Below are positions 49,098 to 58,695 of a DNA stretch of 64,000 bases, in pieces. Source of the stretch: Ensifer sp. BR816 (GTDB lineage: Bacteria > Pseudomonadota > Alphaproteobacteria > Rhizobiales > Rhizobiaceae); contig NZ_KB905370.1 of assembly GCF_000378985.1 (NCBI RefSeq), positions 2,031,830-2,095,829 on the forward strand, written 5' to 3'. Numbering within the stretch: position 1 is the first letter of the stretch; each line of letters opens with the position of its first letter. The notes below the pieces were generated by a model. The model saw only the letters and a list, made by a program, of their open reading frames with translations. It was not told the DNA's origin and ran no database searches. Both the position numbers and the translations under genes were made by a program.

Positions 49098-51185
49098 ATG
49101 GCTACGCAGAGCGGCGGCGGCAGTGCGACTTCGTTCACCAATACTCCACAGGCACAGGACGATAGCTACGTCTGGTCAGAAGACCAGATCCTCAATCTGC
49201 AGAACTACAACCCGGTCAGCAACACCATCATTCTCGACGTGATGGCGAACGATCTCGGTGGAAAAGCCAAGTCCCTTTTTTCGGTAGACGACGGCGACGG
49301 CAATCCGATCACCGCAGATTATGAGCTACTCGCGAAAGACGTCGGATCGACCGGCGCGTCGGCCTGGGAGAAGACGCTGCTCGGCAACTGGGTCAGAATC
49401 AATAACGGGAAAATCGAATATCGTCTGAGCGACGGAAGCGGAACTCCCGGGGCCGGCGTCGATATCAATTCCCTCTCGGCCGGCGAAACCATCAAGGACA
49501 GCTTCGTCTACGCGATACGGCTCGGCAATGGTACGTTGAGCGAGGCGAATGTGTCGCTCACGCTGACTGGTGCCAACGATGCGGCGGCGATCGTCGTCGA
49601 CGCGAGCATTGCCGACGACCGGGCGGTCGTCGAGGCAGGCGCCGCCGGCAGCGGCGATCCGGATGCCTCCGGCAGGCTCAGCATTTCGGATGTCGATGCC
49701 GGCGAGGCGGCGTTCCGGACGCCGGCATCGCTCGACGGCGTCTACGGCAGCTTCAGCTTCGACGCGGCGACCGGCGCGTGGAGCTACATCCTCGACAACG
49801 GCCGGGCGGCGACGCAGGCTCTCAAAGACGGTCAGCCGGTCAGCGACACGCTGACGGTGACCTCGCTGGACGGCACCGCCAGCCATGCGATCGTCGTCGA
49901 CATCACCGGCAGCAACGATGCGGCGGCGATCGTCGTCGATACTTCTGTTGTCGATGATCGTTCGGTCAGCGAGGCGGGGATCGCAGATTTCGGTGACCCG
50001 GATGCCTCCGGCACGCTGAGCGTCTCGGATGTCGACGCCGGCGAAGCGGCGTTCCAGGTTCCGGTCTCGCTCGCGGGCATCTACGGTAGTTTCAGTTTCG
50101 ATGCAGCGACGGGCGAGTGGGATTATATACTCGACAACGAGCGGGCGGCGACACAGGCGCTGAGCGCGGGCCAGACCGTCAGTGACACGCTGACGGTCAC
50201 CTCGCTCGACGGCACCGTCAGCCATGCGATTGGCGTCGACATCACCGGCGCTGACGATGCGTCACCGAGGCAGGCGCCGACGGACATCAAATTGACCCCC
50301 GTCGTCGCGACGGACGCCCCCAATTTCAATAATTTCGAGTTCATCGGATCTCTGAGCGCGGCCGATCCCGATGCAGGCGCATTCGTCTTCAGCATTGCTT
50401 CGCAGTCGCATGCCAGCTTGTTCTCGATCAGCGGCAACACGCTGCGTTCCGAGGATCTGGCACCAAACGGCACATTTACGGTGACCGTGAAGGCGATACA
50501 GACCGGCGACCCGGCCGGGGCGGCATACGAAAAAACCGAAACTTTCACGATCGTTACGGGCAGCAACGGCAATACCGCGGACAGCCCAAGCGGAGGATCG
50601 GGTGACGACGTGCTCTATGGCGGCAGCGGCAGCGACATGGTGTTCGGCCTTGGCGGAGACGACACCTTGTTCGGCCAGGGCGGAAACGACACGTTGAACG
50701 GGAGTGCTGGCAACAATGTGCTGAACGGGGGTGGAGGAAACGATACCTTCGTCTTCCAGAAGCTCTTCGGCACAAGCAATCATGTCAACGACTTCAGTGC
50801 CGGGACAAGCAACACATTCGTCGACAGGCTTCAGTTCGACGTCGGCAGCGGGACGTTTGAATTCGCCGTCGGCAACAACAATACGGCAGTTGACGGTTTC
50901 AAATCGGGGAGCAACGGGACGATCAATGCAGCCGGCACGGAACTGGCGGTGAAGACGGACGCAGACGTATCCAACGCAACGGTCCAGAGTACGATCGACG
51001 GCTACGGCACCATAACGACCGGTGCATTGTTCGTGTTCTACAACACCGATCTCGGTCATGCAGCCGTCTACTACGATGCGAATGCGAGTGCGGCCGGCGG
51101 CGCGGTGCTCGTCGCGGAACTGGACAATATCGCGACGCGCAACGCTCTCGCGAACTTCAATTCCGGCGACTTCCTGTTTGTATAG
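49098..51185 (+). CDS. secreted VCBS-repeat/cadherin-like/RTX calcium-binding protein
   Basis: A 695-aa acidic repeat protein without an N-terminal signal. Residues about 1-159 resemble a bacterial Ig/VCBS-like segment (NTIILDVMANDLGG). Two near-identical 113-residue VCBS repeats follow, then a cadherin-like domain (about 395-490, APTDIKLTPV to TFTIVTG), then nonapeptide RTX repeats (about 500-550, GSGDDVLYGG, GGDDTLFGQGGNDTLNG) that bind calcium. The final 140 residues form a type I secretion C-terminus ending in an aliphatic tail (FNSGDFLFV). This is the plan of type I secreted adhesins or surface proteins. No ABC/HlyD secretion genes lie in the window. Confidence 0.88.
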   Translation: MATQSGGGSATSFTNTPQAQDDSYVWSEDQILNLQNYNPVSNTIILDVMANDLGGKAKSLFSVDDGDGNPITADYELLAKDVGSTGASAWEKTLLGNWVRINNGKIEYRLSDGSGTPGAGVDINSLSAGETIKDSFVYAIRLGNGTLSEANVSLTLTGANDAAAIVVDASIADDRAVVEAGAAGSGDPDASGRLSISDVDAGEAAFRTPASLDGVYGSFSFDAATGAWSYILDNGRAATQALKDGQPVSDTLTVTSLDGTASHAIVVDITGSNDAAAIVVDTSVVDDRSVSEAGIADFGDPDASGTLSVSDVDAGEAAFQVPVSLAGIYGSFSFDAATGEWDYILDNERAATQALSAGQTVSDTLTVTSLDGTVSHAIGVDITGADDASPRQAPTDIKLTPVVATDAPNFNNFEFIGSLSAADPDAGAFVFSIASQSHASLFSISGNTLRSEDLAPNGTFTVTVKAIQTGDPAGAAYEKTETFTIVTGSNGNTADSPSGGSGDDVLYGGSGSDMVFGLGGDDTLFGQGGNDTLNGSAGNNVLNGGGGNDTFVFQKLFGTSNHVNDFSAGTSNTFVDRLQFDVGSGTFEFAVGNNNTAVDGFKSGSNGTINAAGTELAVKTDADVSNATVQSTIDGYGTITTGALFVFYNTDLGHAAVYYDANASAAGGAVLVAELDNIATRNALANFNSGDFLFV
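49575..50252 (+). repeat. two tandem 339-bp repeats encoding VCBS domains
   Basis: Copies at 49575-49913 and 49914-50252 have exactly equal length (113 codons) and long identical stretches, both beginning NDAAAIVVD and containing YGSFSFDAATG and SDTLTVTSLDGT. They probably arose by recent in-frame duplication, and recombination between them could change protein length. Confidence 0.85.
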
Positions 51186-51326
51186 TCGCATTTGGCGAGC
51201 TCGCAGGAGTCCCATTGCGAATAATGGAAGCCAGTGTCACCTGGCTTCCTCTTTCTCGACCGAGGGAGAAGTGGAGCTGGGGCGCCGATGCTCATCCGGG
51301 ACGCCAGCCGGCGGAGACTTTCCGGT

Positions 51327-52883
51327 TTAGAAGCCTTGTTCGGTCAACCACGGGCGGATCACCGCGACGTCTTCCGGGCCGATGCCGTGTCCGGTGTCGA
51401 GGTCCACCGCCTCCAAATTCGCGCCGCTTTCCTGCAATTCCGCCTTCAACTGCGGCGCATGCCTGCCGTAGATGTCGTCCTTGCCCGTCAGCATCAGGAC
51501 GTTCGTGCCCGATAGGTCCGCCTTCGGCGCATCCTCGAGGGCCGCCATGGCTCGCATCAGCACCGCATTCCTGATCACGCCCGGATGGAGCAGCATGACG
51601 GCCGCCAGCAGATTGGCGCCGTTCGAATAGCCCACGAACACGGTCCTTGCGAGATCGAGCCCGTACGCCTCGCGCGCCTCCTCGACGAAGGCGGCGAAGG
51701 CCTCCGCTTCCGAGCGGATGTCGCACTGATCGAATGTGGTCATCGACAGACGGCGGAACCAGCGGGGAAAGCCCTCCTCGGTGCTGCGGCCGCGCACGCC
51801 CATCAGCGTCGCGCGCGGATCGAGCTGGTGCCCGAAGGGGAGCATGTCGGTCTCGTTGCCGCCGCTGCCGTGCAGCAGCACGAACGTCCGCTCGTTCATC
51901 CGCTCCGGATGATGGAAGCGGTGGATGAAGGGCAGGTCGCGGAGCGTCAACCGCGGCTCACCGGGAAGTGCGAATTGCGGCAACCGGACCACGGTCGCGG
52001 CCGGATCGCTGCTCAAATGCGGTGGCAGGAAGAGTTTTGAACCGAGCGCGTCCGGAAGTTCATCGACCGCAAAGCCGGGGCCGTCGGTGGCGAGCTCGTA
52101 AAGCGAGCCGCCCGGCTCGCGCACATAGAGCGAGAAGAAATACTTCCGGTCGTGGGCATTGGTGGCGCCGGCATGTTCCTGCTCGAGGTCGGCGCGCACG
52201 GCGAGCACGGTCGCCTCGTCCGGGGCGCGGAAGGCGATGTGGTCGATCGTGCCGGTGCCGGGTGCGGCAGCCCAGAAGCCGGTGGCGTCGCGCACGTCGA
52301 CGACGTCGCCGGATGAAGAGACGAGGCGATGGATCGTTTCCGTCGCCACAGCCTCCCGATACCCGAAATGGCTCCGAAGAAAATGCGCCGTTTCCTTAGG
52401 CTTTTCGGTCAGCACGGTCGTCCCACGCAGGCGGCGGATCGAATCCGATTCGGGAATGTCGCGGCTCGCCCAGGGCGCCGGCTCGGCGAGCGCGTCAGTG
52501 CCGACCAGCTTGACGATCACCCCGTCCGGATCCTTGAGCCGCAGCGCCGGTTCGCCGAACTCCTGTACCGGGCCGCTTGCCTGAATATTGAATTGCAGGG
52601 CGCGCGTCAGCCAGAAGCCGATGCTGTGCGTCGGGACGGCGAAGGCGATCTCGCTAGGCTGGCCGGCGCCGACGCGCCCCGGTGAGCCATCCTCCCAGAT
52701 CAGGAAGGAGACGAGCGAGCCGGGCGACCCCGACGCATCGCCGTAGAAGAGGTGCAACTGATTGGGATCCTCGAAACCGCCGGTTCGCTTGACGAGATGC
52801 AGGCCGAGAAATCCGACATAGAAGTCGACATTTGCCTGGACCCTGCGACTGATCAGCGTGATGTGGTGAATGCCGCTGGTCAC
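51327..52883 (-). CDS. fusion of MhqO-like VOC dioxygenase and MhqD-like serine hydrolase
   Basis: A 518-aa two-enzyme fusion. GTG 52883, with AAGGAGG nine bases upstream, is preferred over ATG 52907, which lacks a ribosome binding site. Residues 1-310 are two VOC modules with metal ligands in SGIHHITLISRRVQANVDFY, GTIDHIAFRAPDEA and VREPGGSLYELATDGPGF. After a linker (DLPFIHRFHHPERMNE) residues about 330-518 form an alpha/beta hydrolase: FVLLHGSGGNETDML, nucleophile Ser in FVGYSNGANLLAAV, Asp in LTGKDDIYGRH, His in LDTGHGIGPED. In Bacillus these are separate proteins. The fusion may couple ring cleavage with hydrolysis. Confidence 0.92.
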   Translation of the reverse strand: MTSGIHHITLISRRVQANVDFYVGFLGLHLVKRTGGFEDPNQLHLFYGDASGSPGSLVSFLIWEDGSPGRVGAGQPSEIAFAVPTHSIGFWLTRALQFNIQASGPVQEFGEPALRLKDPDGVIVKLVGTDALAEPAPWASRDIPESDSIRRLRGTTVLTEKPKETAHFLRSHFGYREAVATETIHRLVSSSGDVVDVRDATGFWAAAPGTGTIDHIAFRAPDEATVLAVRADLEQEHAGATNAHDRKYFFSLYVREPGGSLYELATDGPGFAVDELPDALGSKLFLPPHLSSDPAATVVRLPQFALPGEPRLTLRDLPFIHRFHHPERMNERTFVLLHGSGGNETDMLPFGHQLDPRATLMGVRGRSTEEGFPRWFRRLSMTTFDQCDIRSEAEAFAAFVEEAREAYGLDLARTVFVGYSNGANLLAAVMLLHPGVIRNAVLMRAMAALEDAPKADLSGTNVLMLTGKDDIYGRHAPQLKAELQESGANLEAVDLDTGHGIGPEDVAVIRPWLTEQGF

Positions 52884-52951
52884 GGACTTAGCCCTCCTTG
52901 CCGCCATCGTGGCGGTTCATTGCCAAAGGATCGATCAAGCCGGTCTGCGGA

Positions 52952-53812
52952 TCAATCCCGATTTCCGGTGAGGAAGGAGCGGAACGCCTCGCCGTGCTCG
53001 GAGTGCCAACGGGAAAGGGGAGGGCGGTTCTCGACGATGTCGCCGGCCGCCCAAAGGATGCGCTTTTCATCCGTGGACCTTTCGACTTCATTGTCGGGGC
53101 AGAGGATGTAGAAATCGCCGCGGGCAAGGCTTTCCAGCATGAAATCGACCGTCTGTTCGGGTGTCCAGGCGCCGGCCGGCTTTTCGGTGCGGCCATGCGC
53201 AGTCAGCGCCGTGTAGACGAAGCCGGGGATCAGCAGATGCGCATTGACCTGGCAGTTCTCGGTGTTGCGCAGCTCGTGCTGCAGCGCCTCGGTGAAGACC
53301 TTCACGCCCGCCTTCGCAACATTGTAGGCCGGATCTCCGGGCGGCGTGGTGATGCCCTGCTTGGAGCCGGTATTGATGATCAGCGCCGGCTCGCCATGGG
53401 CGATCATGGCGGGTGCGAAAATGCGCGAGCCGTTGATGACGCCCCACAGATTGACACCGAGCACCGATTCCCAGTTCTCGAGTGGGCCGAACATCGAGCT
53501 GCCGGGCTGAACGCCGGCATTGTTCATCAGCACATGCACATGGCCGAACCGCTCGTGCGTCGCCCGCGCCAGGGCGACGAGCTCGTCGGGCCGGGAGACG
53601 TCCGTGGCGATTGCAGCGACGTCCGCCGCCCCGCCGGGGGCAAGCTTCGCTACTTCCGCCGCGGCCGCCTGCAGCCGCTCGCCGGCGAGGTCAGCAAGCA
53701 CGACCTTCATGCCGCGATCGGCAAAACATTTTGCTGCGGCAAGCCCAATGCCGGAGGCGGAGCCGGTGACGACGGCGACATTGTTTTTGGCGATGGCGGA
53801 AAAGGACAACAT
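52952..53812 (-). CDS. short-chain dehydrogenase/reductase
   Basis: A 286-aa SDR. The cofactor motif is AVVTGSASGIGLAAAKCFADRG, the NNAG motif lies in VHVLMNNAGVQPG, and the catalytic Ser/Tyr/Lys are in INTGSKQG and YNVAKAGVKVF. Asp after the second strand (VVLADLAGERL) suggests NAD(H) preference. The C-terminal 60 residues are longer than in minimal SDRs. It is encoded just upstream of, and on the same strand as, the VOC-hydrolase fusion (gap about 70 bases), so the two may share a transcript. Substrate unknown. Confidence 0.92.
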   Translation of the reverse strand: MLSFSAIAKNNVAVVTGSASGIGLAAAKCFADRGMKVVLADLAGERLQAAAAEVAKLAPGGAADVAAIATDVSRPDELVALARATHERFGHVHVLMNNAGVQPGSSMFGPLENWESVLGVNLWGVINGSRIFAPAMIAHGEPALIINTGSKQGITTPPGDPAYNVAKAGVKVFTEALQHELRNTENCQVNAHLLIPGFVYTALTAHGRTEKPAGAWTPEQTVDFMLESLARGDFYILCPDNEVERSTDEKRILWAAGDIVENRPPLSRWHSEHGEAFRSFLTGNRD

Positions 53813-53964
53813 GGTTCACAATCCTGCTTGCGACGGACGATCGACGAGAGATAGGGCCCGGCGGCGCACAAGTCCATGAGGGATGGGCCGCCGACACTTC
53901 TTCGAAATATCCTCCCGCCTGCCCGGTCGCTGAGTGCGTGCGTTCACCTCCCGCGAGACATTCC

Positions 53965-54717
53965 ATGGCTTTTGAAGGCAAGTTCGGCAAAGGCATACCG
54001 TGTCGGGACTGTCCCCTGCGGCCGCTCGAGGTGTTCCGTCCCTTCACGGCTGAAGAACTCACCTTTGTGTCGGACTTCAAGATCGGCGAGCAAACGGTCG
54101 AAAGCGGCGGGACGATCCTTGCCGAGGGCGAGACGAGCGCGCATCTGTTCACCGTGCTTTCCGGCTGGGGCTTCCGCTACAAGATGCTCGACGACGGCCG
54201 CCGGCAGATCCTGAACTATGTGATGCCCGGCGACATCGTCGGACTGCAGGGCAGCCTCATGGGCGAGATGCAGCACTCGATCGAGGCGCTGTCGCCGGTC
54301 ACGCTGTGCGTGTTCAAGCGAAGCAGGCTCGGCGAACTCTACCGGGGCTATCCGGAACTCGCCTACGACCTGACCTGGATCGCGGCCCGCGAGGAGCGCA
54401 TTTTGGACGAGAACCTCTTGAGCATCGGCCGGCGTTCGGCACTCGAACGGGCGGCCTATCTGGTTGCTTTTCTCTATCAGAGGGCGGAGACGCTGGAGCT
54501 TTTCCGTGGTGGCCGGGGCGTCATTCCCATCACCCAGCAACATCTTGCCGACACGCTCGGCCTGTCGATCGTGCACACCAACAAGACGCTCAGGAAACTG
54601 GCCGCGCTCAAGCTCATCCGCTGGGCCGAAGGAGGGTGCAATGTCCTGCAGATCGACGGCTTGTTGTCCCTGGCTGGATGGGAGGGGCTAAGGGAACTGA
54701 AGAGGCCGCTGATTTGA
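53965..54717 (+). CDS. Crp/Fnr-family transcriptional regulator
   Basis: A 250-aa regulator from ATG 53965. The cyclic-nucleotide-binding-like beta roll spans about residues 25-140 (LAEGETSAHLFTVLSGWGFRYKMLDDGRRQILNYVMPGDIVGLQG). The helix-turn-helix follows in ITQQHLADTLGLSIVHTNKTLRKLAALKLI. Two Cys in GIPCRDCPLRPL near the N-terminus recall the start of FNR/FixK-like proteins, but the four-Cys cluster set is not present. It is divergent from the SDR gene and upstream of a stand-alone response regulator. Confidence 0.88.
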   Translation: MAFEGKFGKGIPCRDCPLRPLEVFRPFTAEELTFVSDFKIGEQTVESGGTILAEGETSAHLFTVLSGWGFRYKMLDDGRRQILNYVMPGDIVGLQGSLMGEMQHSIEALSPVTLCVFKRSRLGELYRGYPELAYDLTWIAAREERILDENLLSIGRRSALERAAYLVAFLYQRAETLELFRGGRGVIPITQQHLADTLGLSIVHTNKTLRKLAALKLIRWAEGGCNVLQIDGLLSLAGWEGLRELKRPLI

Positions 54718-54840
54718 CGCGGAATACGTCGTTCGAAGGACGCGATATGTCTTTTTTAAATGCCACGTCTGTCCGTCTGGCCTAGCGTGCGCGAAGTGGT
54801 CGGTTCTCGGCAGAACGAGGAGACCGAGGGATGCTAATAG

Positions 54841-55224
54841 ATGACAAGTCAGATTTCGCCGGCCATCGAATCGGTCCTCGTTCTCGAGGATAATTTCCTC
54901 ATCGCCATGGATATGGGAGAAATCCTCAATGCGCTCGGCGTCAAGAGCGTGCACATCGCCACCAGCGTTGAAAAGGCGATGGAGATCGTCGCGGCACATC
55001 CGGTCGACTTCGCCGTTCTCGATATCAATCTCGGCGACGAGACAAGCTTCGCCGTTGCCGAATTGTTGATCGGCCGGGGCATCAATTTTGGATTTACCAG
55101 CGGGTATGGCGATTTGCTGGCCCTGCCGAGCCATCTCCGCGACATTCCGAGGATCGAAAAGCCTTTCAGCGAGGGCAGCCTCAGCAGCCTGATAGTGGCC
55201 GCCTTCCGGCCGGGAAATCCCTGA
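54841..55224 (+). CDS. single-domain response regulator
   Basis: A 127-aa receiver domain with no output domain. The acidic site is in SVLVLEDNFLIAMDMG, the phosphoacceptor Asp in FAVLDINLGDETSFAV and the conserved Lys in RIEKPFSEGSL. Small receivers of this sort in alphaproteobacteria act as phosphate sinks or partners of HWE-family kinases in general stress signalling. No cognate kinase lies beside it. Confidence 0.88.
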   Translation: MTSQISPAIESVLVLEDNFLIAMDMGEILNALGVKSVHIATSVEKAMEIVAAHPVDFAVLDINLGDETSFAVAELLIGRGINFGFTSGYGDLLALPSHLRDIPRIEKPFSEGSLSSLIVAAFRPGNP

Positions 55225-55240
55225 TCCTACCCGCCGCGGC

Positions 55241-56017
55241 TCACCTCTTGCCGCGCGAGATGAACCAGGGATTGGCAAAGTCGCTGTCGTCCGGTTGTTC
55301 GCGCTTTCCGTAGGCAAGCGGCATTCCCCCGGCCGTCCGCGTTTCTCCACCTGCGGCCCGCAGGATGGCGTCACCGGCCGCGGTATCCCACTCCATCGTG
55401 CGGCTGAAACGCGGGTAGAGGTCGGCATATCCCTCGGCGAGCAGGCAGAACTTCAGCGATGAGCCGACGGCCTCGTGGTCGGTGATCCCGTGTTCGGCGA
55501 TATAGGCGAGCGTTTCGGCGCTGTTGTGCCAACGGCTCGTCAGGGCGAGTGGCCGGTCACCGCATTTGCGGCAGCCGATGGGCTGCCAGGCTCCAGCGAG
55601 GCGATCGTCCTCCACCGTTGCCTTTCGAGCGATCCCGTTGCTTGCCCCATAGATGACGCCAAGCGCCGGCGCATAGACGACGCCGGCGACCGGAGTACCC
55701 GCTACGATCAATCCGATATTGACGGTGAAATGGCTGTTGCGCTCGACGAATTCCTTGGTCCCATCAAGTGGATCGACGAGAAAGAACGACTGACCGGTGA
55801 TATCGGGCACGTGTCCGGCGGCGACCGCTTCCTCGGCAATGATCGGGATATCGGGAAAGGCTGAGGCTAGATCGGCAAGGATAATGCGCTCGGCGCGATG
55901 GTCCGCGTCGGTCACCGGCGAGGTGTCCGCCTTGTAACTGACGGCCGGGCCGGCACCGTAGACATTCATGATCGCCCGCCCGGCTGCGATCGCCGATCTC
56001 TCCAATATTTCCAGCAT
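55241..56017 (-). CDS. cysQ: 3'(2'),5'-bisphosphate nucleotidase
   Basis: A 258-aa inositol monophosphatase-fold enzyme; ATG 56017 is chosen over an upstream ATG adding 15 residues without similarity. Metal-binding motifs are visible: SPVTDADHRAE, the Glu pair in IIAEEAVAAG, VDPLDGTKEFVERNSHFTVNIGL and MEWDTAAGDAILRAAGG. CysQ removes 3'-phosphoadenosine 5'-phosphate, the by-product of sulfate assimilation and sulfotransfer, and so supports sulfur metabolism. It converges with the response regulator gene after 16 bases. Confidence 0.9.
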   Translation of the reverse strand: MLEILERSAIAAGRAIMNVYGAGPAVSYKADTSPVTDADHRAERIILADLASAFPDIPIIAEEAVAAGHVPDITGQSFFLVDPLDGTKEFVERNSHFTVNIGLIVAGTPVAGVVYAPALGVIYGASNGIARKATVEDDRLAGAWQPIGCRKCGDRPLALTSRWHNSAETLAYIAEHGITDHEAVGSSLKFCLLAEGYADLYPRFSRTMEWDTAAGDAILRAAGGETRTAGGMPLAYGKREQPDDSDFANPWFISRGKR

Positions 56018-56402
56018 CGTCCCGTTCTCTGAGGGCCATCGCGGCGTCGATTCGTGCCACACGGCCGACGATTCTTGATCTCGATCATATCAGGCGAAAT
56101 CAACTGTAAAATACTGTCCGGGGCGGTCATATTTTTTCGTCATAGGTTCATGACGCAGACACGGCCGTTTTCTCAATTCCGAGCCGAAATCTGATCATTT
56201 TCGAAGCGAAGGCTGCAATTTTTTTGATTTTTCTGGCAGGAAAAACGTCAAATCGATTTTATCGCGGAAGAATCTGCAGGCCTCGCAATTTTTGACTTTC
56301 ATTTTCAATTGAAAGAGGTATGAAATCCTCTGAGAGCACGCTCATGAAGGAAAACTAATAAAAAGAGATCGGACCAACAGGATCCGGTCCAGGGGAAGAT
56401 TG
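56018..56402. other. 385-bp AT-rich leader and promoter region of the liv operon
   Basis: I see no gene here beyond very short open frames. From about 56090 the DNA is markedly AT-rich, with poly-T and poly-A tracts typical of a strong or nucleoid-protein-bound promoter. It holds the perfect palindrome TTTCAATTGAAA at 56303-56314, a small stem with AGAGG/CCTCT arms around 56314-56332, and another with GGACC/GGTCC arms (56371-56375 with 56386-56390) just before the livH ribosome binding site (AGGGGAAG). Such structures suggest regulation of the leader transcript, but none matches a riboswitch I recognise. Confidence 0.5.
56303..56314. promoter_or_regulatory. palindrome upstream of livH
   Basis: TTTCAATTGAAA is a perfect 12-bp palindrome about 90 bases before the livH start in an AT-rich stretch, and it is flanked by a further CTTTCA. 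It could be a dimeric regulator site such as an Lrp-type element, although short AT palindromes are common by chance. Confidence 0.35.
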
Positions 56403-57305
<903 letters not shown>

Positions 57306-57309
57306 TTCC

Positions 57310-58695
57310 ATGGCAAATGTTGCTTCTACTACTGCAAGCGCCGGCACTGAGTTGACGGCGCGGGCCCTGCGCGAGGCTGTCTTCTCGGGGCTCATCACGC
57401 TCGGACTGTTCGTGCTCTTCGTCGGGCTCAAGACCGACCAGAACATCCGCAACGAGCTGATCCTCACCCAGCGCTGGGGCCTGCTGGCGATCTTCGTGGT
57501 CGTCGCCATGGTCGGACGCTTCCTGATGGTCGCCTATGTCCAGCCTTGGCTCGCCCAGCGGAAGGCTGCCAAGGCGGCCGCGCCGGAAGTGGTGAAGGAG
57601 GAAGGCTTCTTCGGCCGCCACTTCTCCAAGATCGCGATTGCCGCTCTGGTGCTCTATCCGCCGATCATCCTCGCGCTGTTCGGCGTCCAGGGGTCGCTGA
57701 AGTGGGTGGACAATTTCGGCGTGCAGATTCTGATCTATGTGATGCTCGCCTGGGGCCTCAACATCGTCGTCGGCCTCGCCGGCCTGCTCGACCTTGGATA
57801 TGTGGCCTTCTACGCGGTGGGCGCCTATTCCTATGCGCTGCTGTCCAGCTATTTCGGCCTGTCCTTCTGGGTGTTGTTGCCGGTGGCCGGGCTTCTCGCG
57901 GCCTGCTGGGGGGTGGTCCTCGGATTTCCGGTGCTGCGCCTGCGCGGTGACTATCTCGCGATCGTGACGCTCGCCTTCGGCGAAATCATCCGCCTCGTGC
58001 TGATCAACTGGACCGAGGTGACGAAGGGCACGTTCGGCGTGTCCGGCATCGCCAAGGCGACCCTCTTCGGTATCAAGTTCGATGCCTCAAAGGATGGTTT
58101 TGCAGCACTGATGGGGCTGCCGATCTCCTCGGCCTACTACAAGATCTTCCTGTTCTATCTGATCCTGGGCCTTTGCCTGATTACGGCCTTCGTGACGATC
58201 CGGCTGCGCCGCATGCCGGTCGGCCGGGCCTGGGAAGCGCTGCGCGAGGATGAGATCGCCTGCCGTTCGCTTGGCATCAACACGACGACCACGAAGCTCA
58301 CGGCGTTCGCGACGGGCGCCATGTTTGGCGGCTTTGCCGGCTCCTTCTTCGCGGTGCGACAGGGTTTCGTGTCGCCCGAATCCTTCGTCTTCCTCGAGTC
58401 GGCAGTCATCCTGGCTATCGTCGTGCTCGGCGGCATGGGTTCGCTGACGGGTATCGCAATTGCAGCGATCGTGATGATCGGCGGCACCGAAATCCTGCGT
58501 GAACTGACCTTCCTCAAGGTGATCTTCGGCGAGAGCTTCACGCCTGAACTCTATCGCATGCTGATCTTCGGCCTGGCCATGGTCATCGTGATGGTCCTGA
58601 AGCCGCGCGGCTTCGTCGGATCGCGCGAACCGACTGCCTTCCTGCGCGAACGCAAGGCGGTCTCCGGTAGCTTCACTAAGGAAGGGCACGGCTGA
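57310..58695 (+). CDS. livM: branched-chain amino acid ABC transporter permease LivM
   Basis: A 461-aa permease, at the long end of the family. An N-terminal extension of about 130 residues has three extra hydrophobic segments separated by a charged loop (AQRKAAKAAAPEVVKEEG) before the LivM core (LIYVMLAWGLNIVVGLAGLLDLGYVAFYAVGAYSYALL). The coupling motif is GRAWEALREDEIACRSLGINTTTTKLTAFATGAMFGGFAGSFFA. It starts four bases after livH and its TGA overlaps the livG ATG. Confidence 0.95.
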   Translation: MANVASTTASAGTELTARALREAVFSGLITLGLFVLFVGLKTDQNIRNELILTQRWGLLAIFVVVAMVGRFLMVAYVQPWLAQRKAAKAAAPEVVKEEGFFGRHFSKIAIAALVLYPPIILALFGVQGSLKWVDNFGVQILIYVMLAWGLNIVVGLAGLLDLGYVAFYAVGAYSYALLSSYFGLSFWVLLPVAGLLAACWGVVLGFPVLRLRGDYLAIVTLAFGEIIRLVLINWTEVTKGTFGVSGIAKATLFGIKFDASKDGFAALMGLPISSAYYKIFLFYLILGLCLITAFVTIRLRRMPVGRAWEALREDEIACRSLGINTTTTKLTAFATGAMFGGFAGSFFAVRQGFVSPESFVFLESAVILAIVVLGGMGSLTGIAIAAIVMIGGTEILRELTFLKVIFGESFTPELYRMLIFGLAMVIVMVLKPRGFVGSREPTAFLRERKAVSGSFTKEGHG

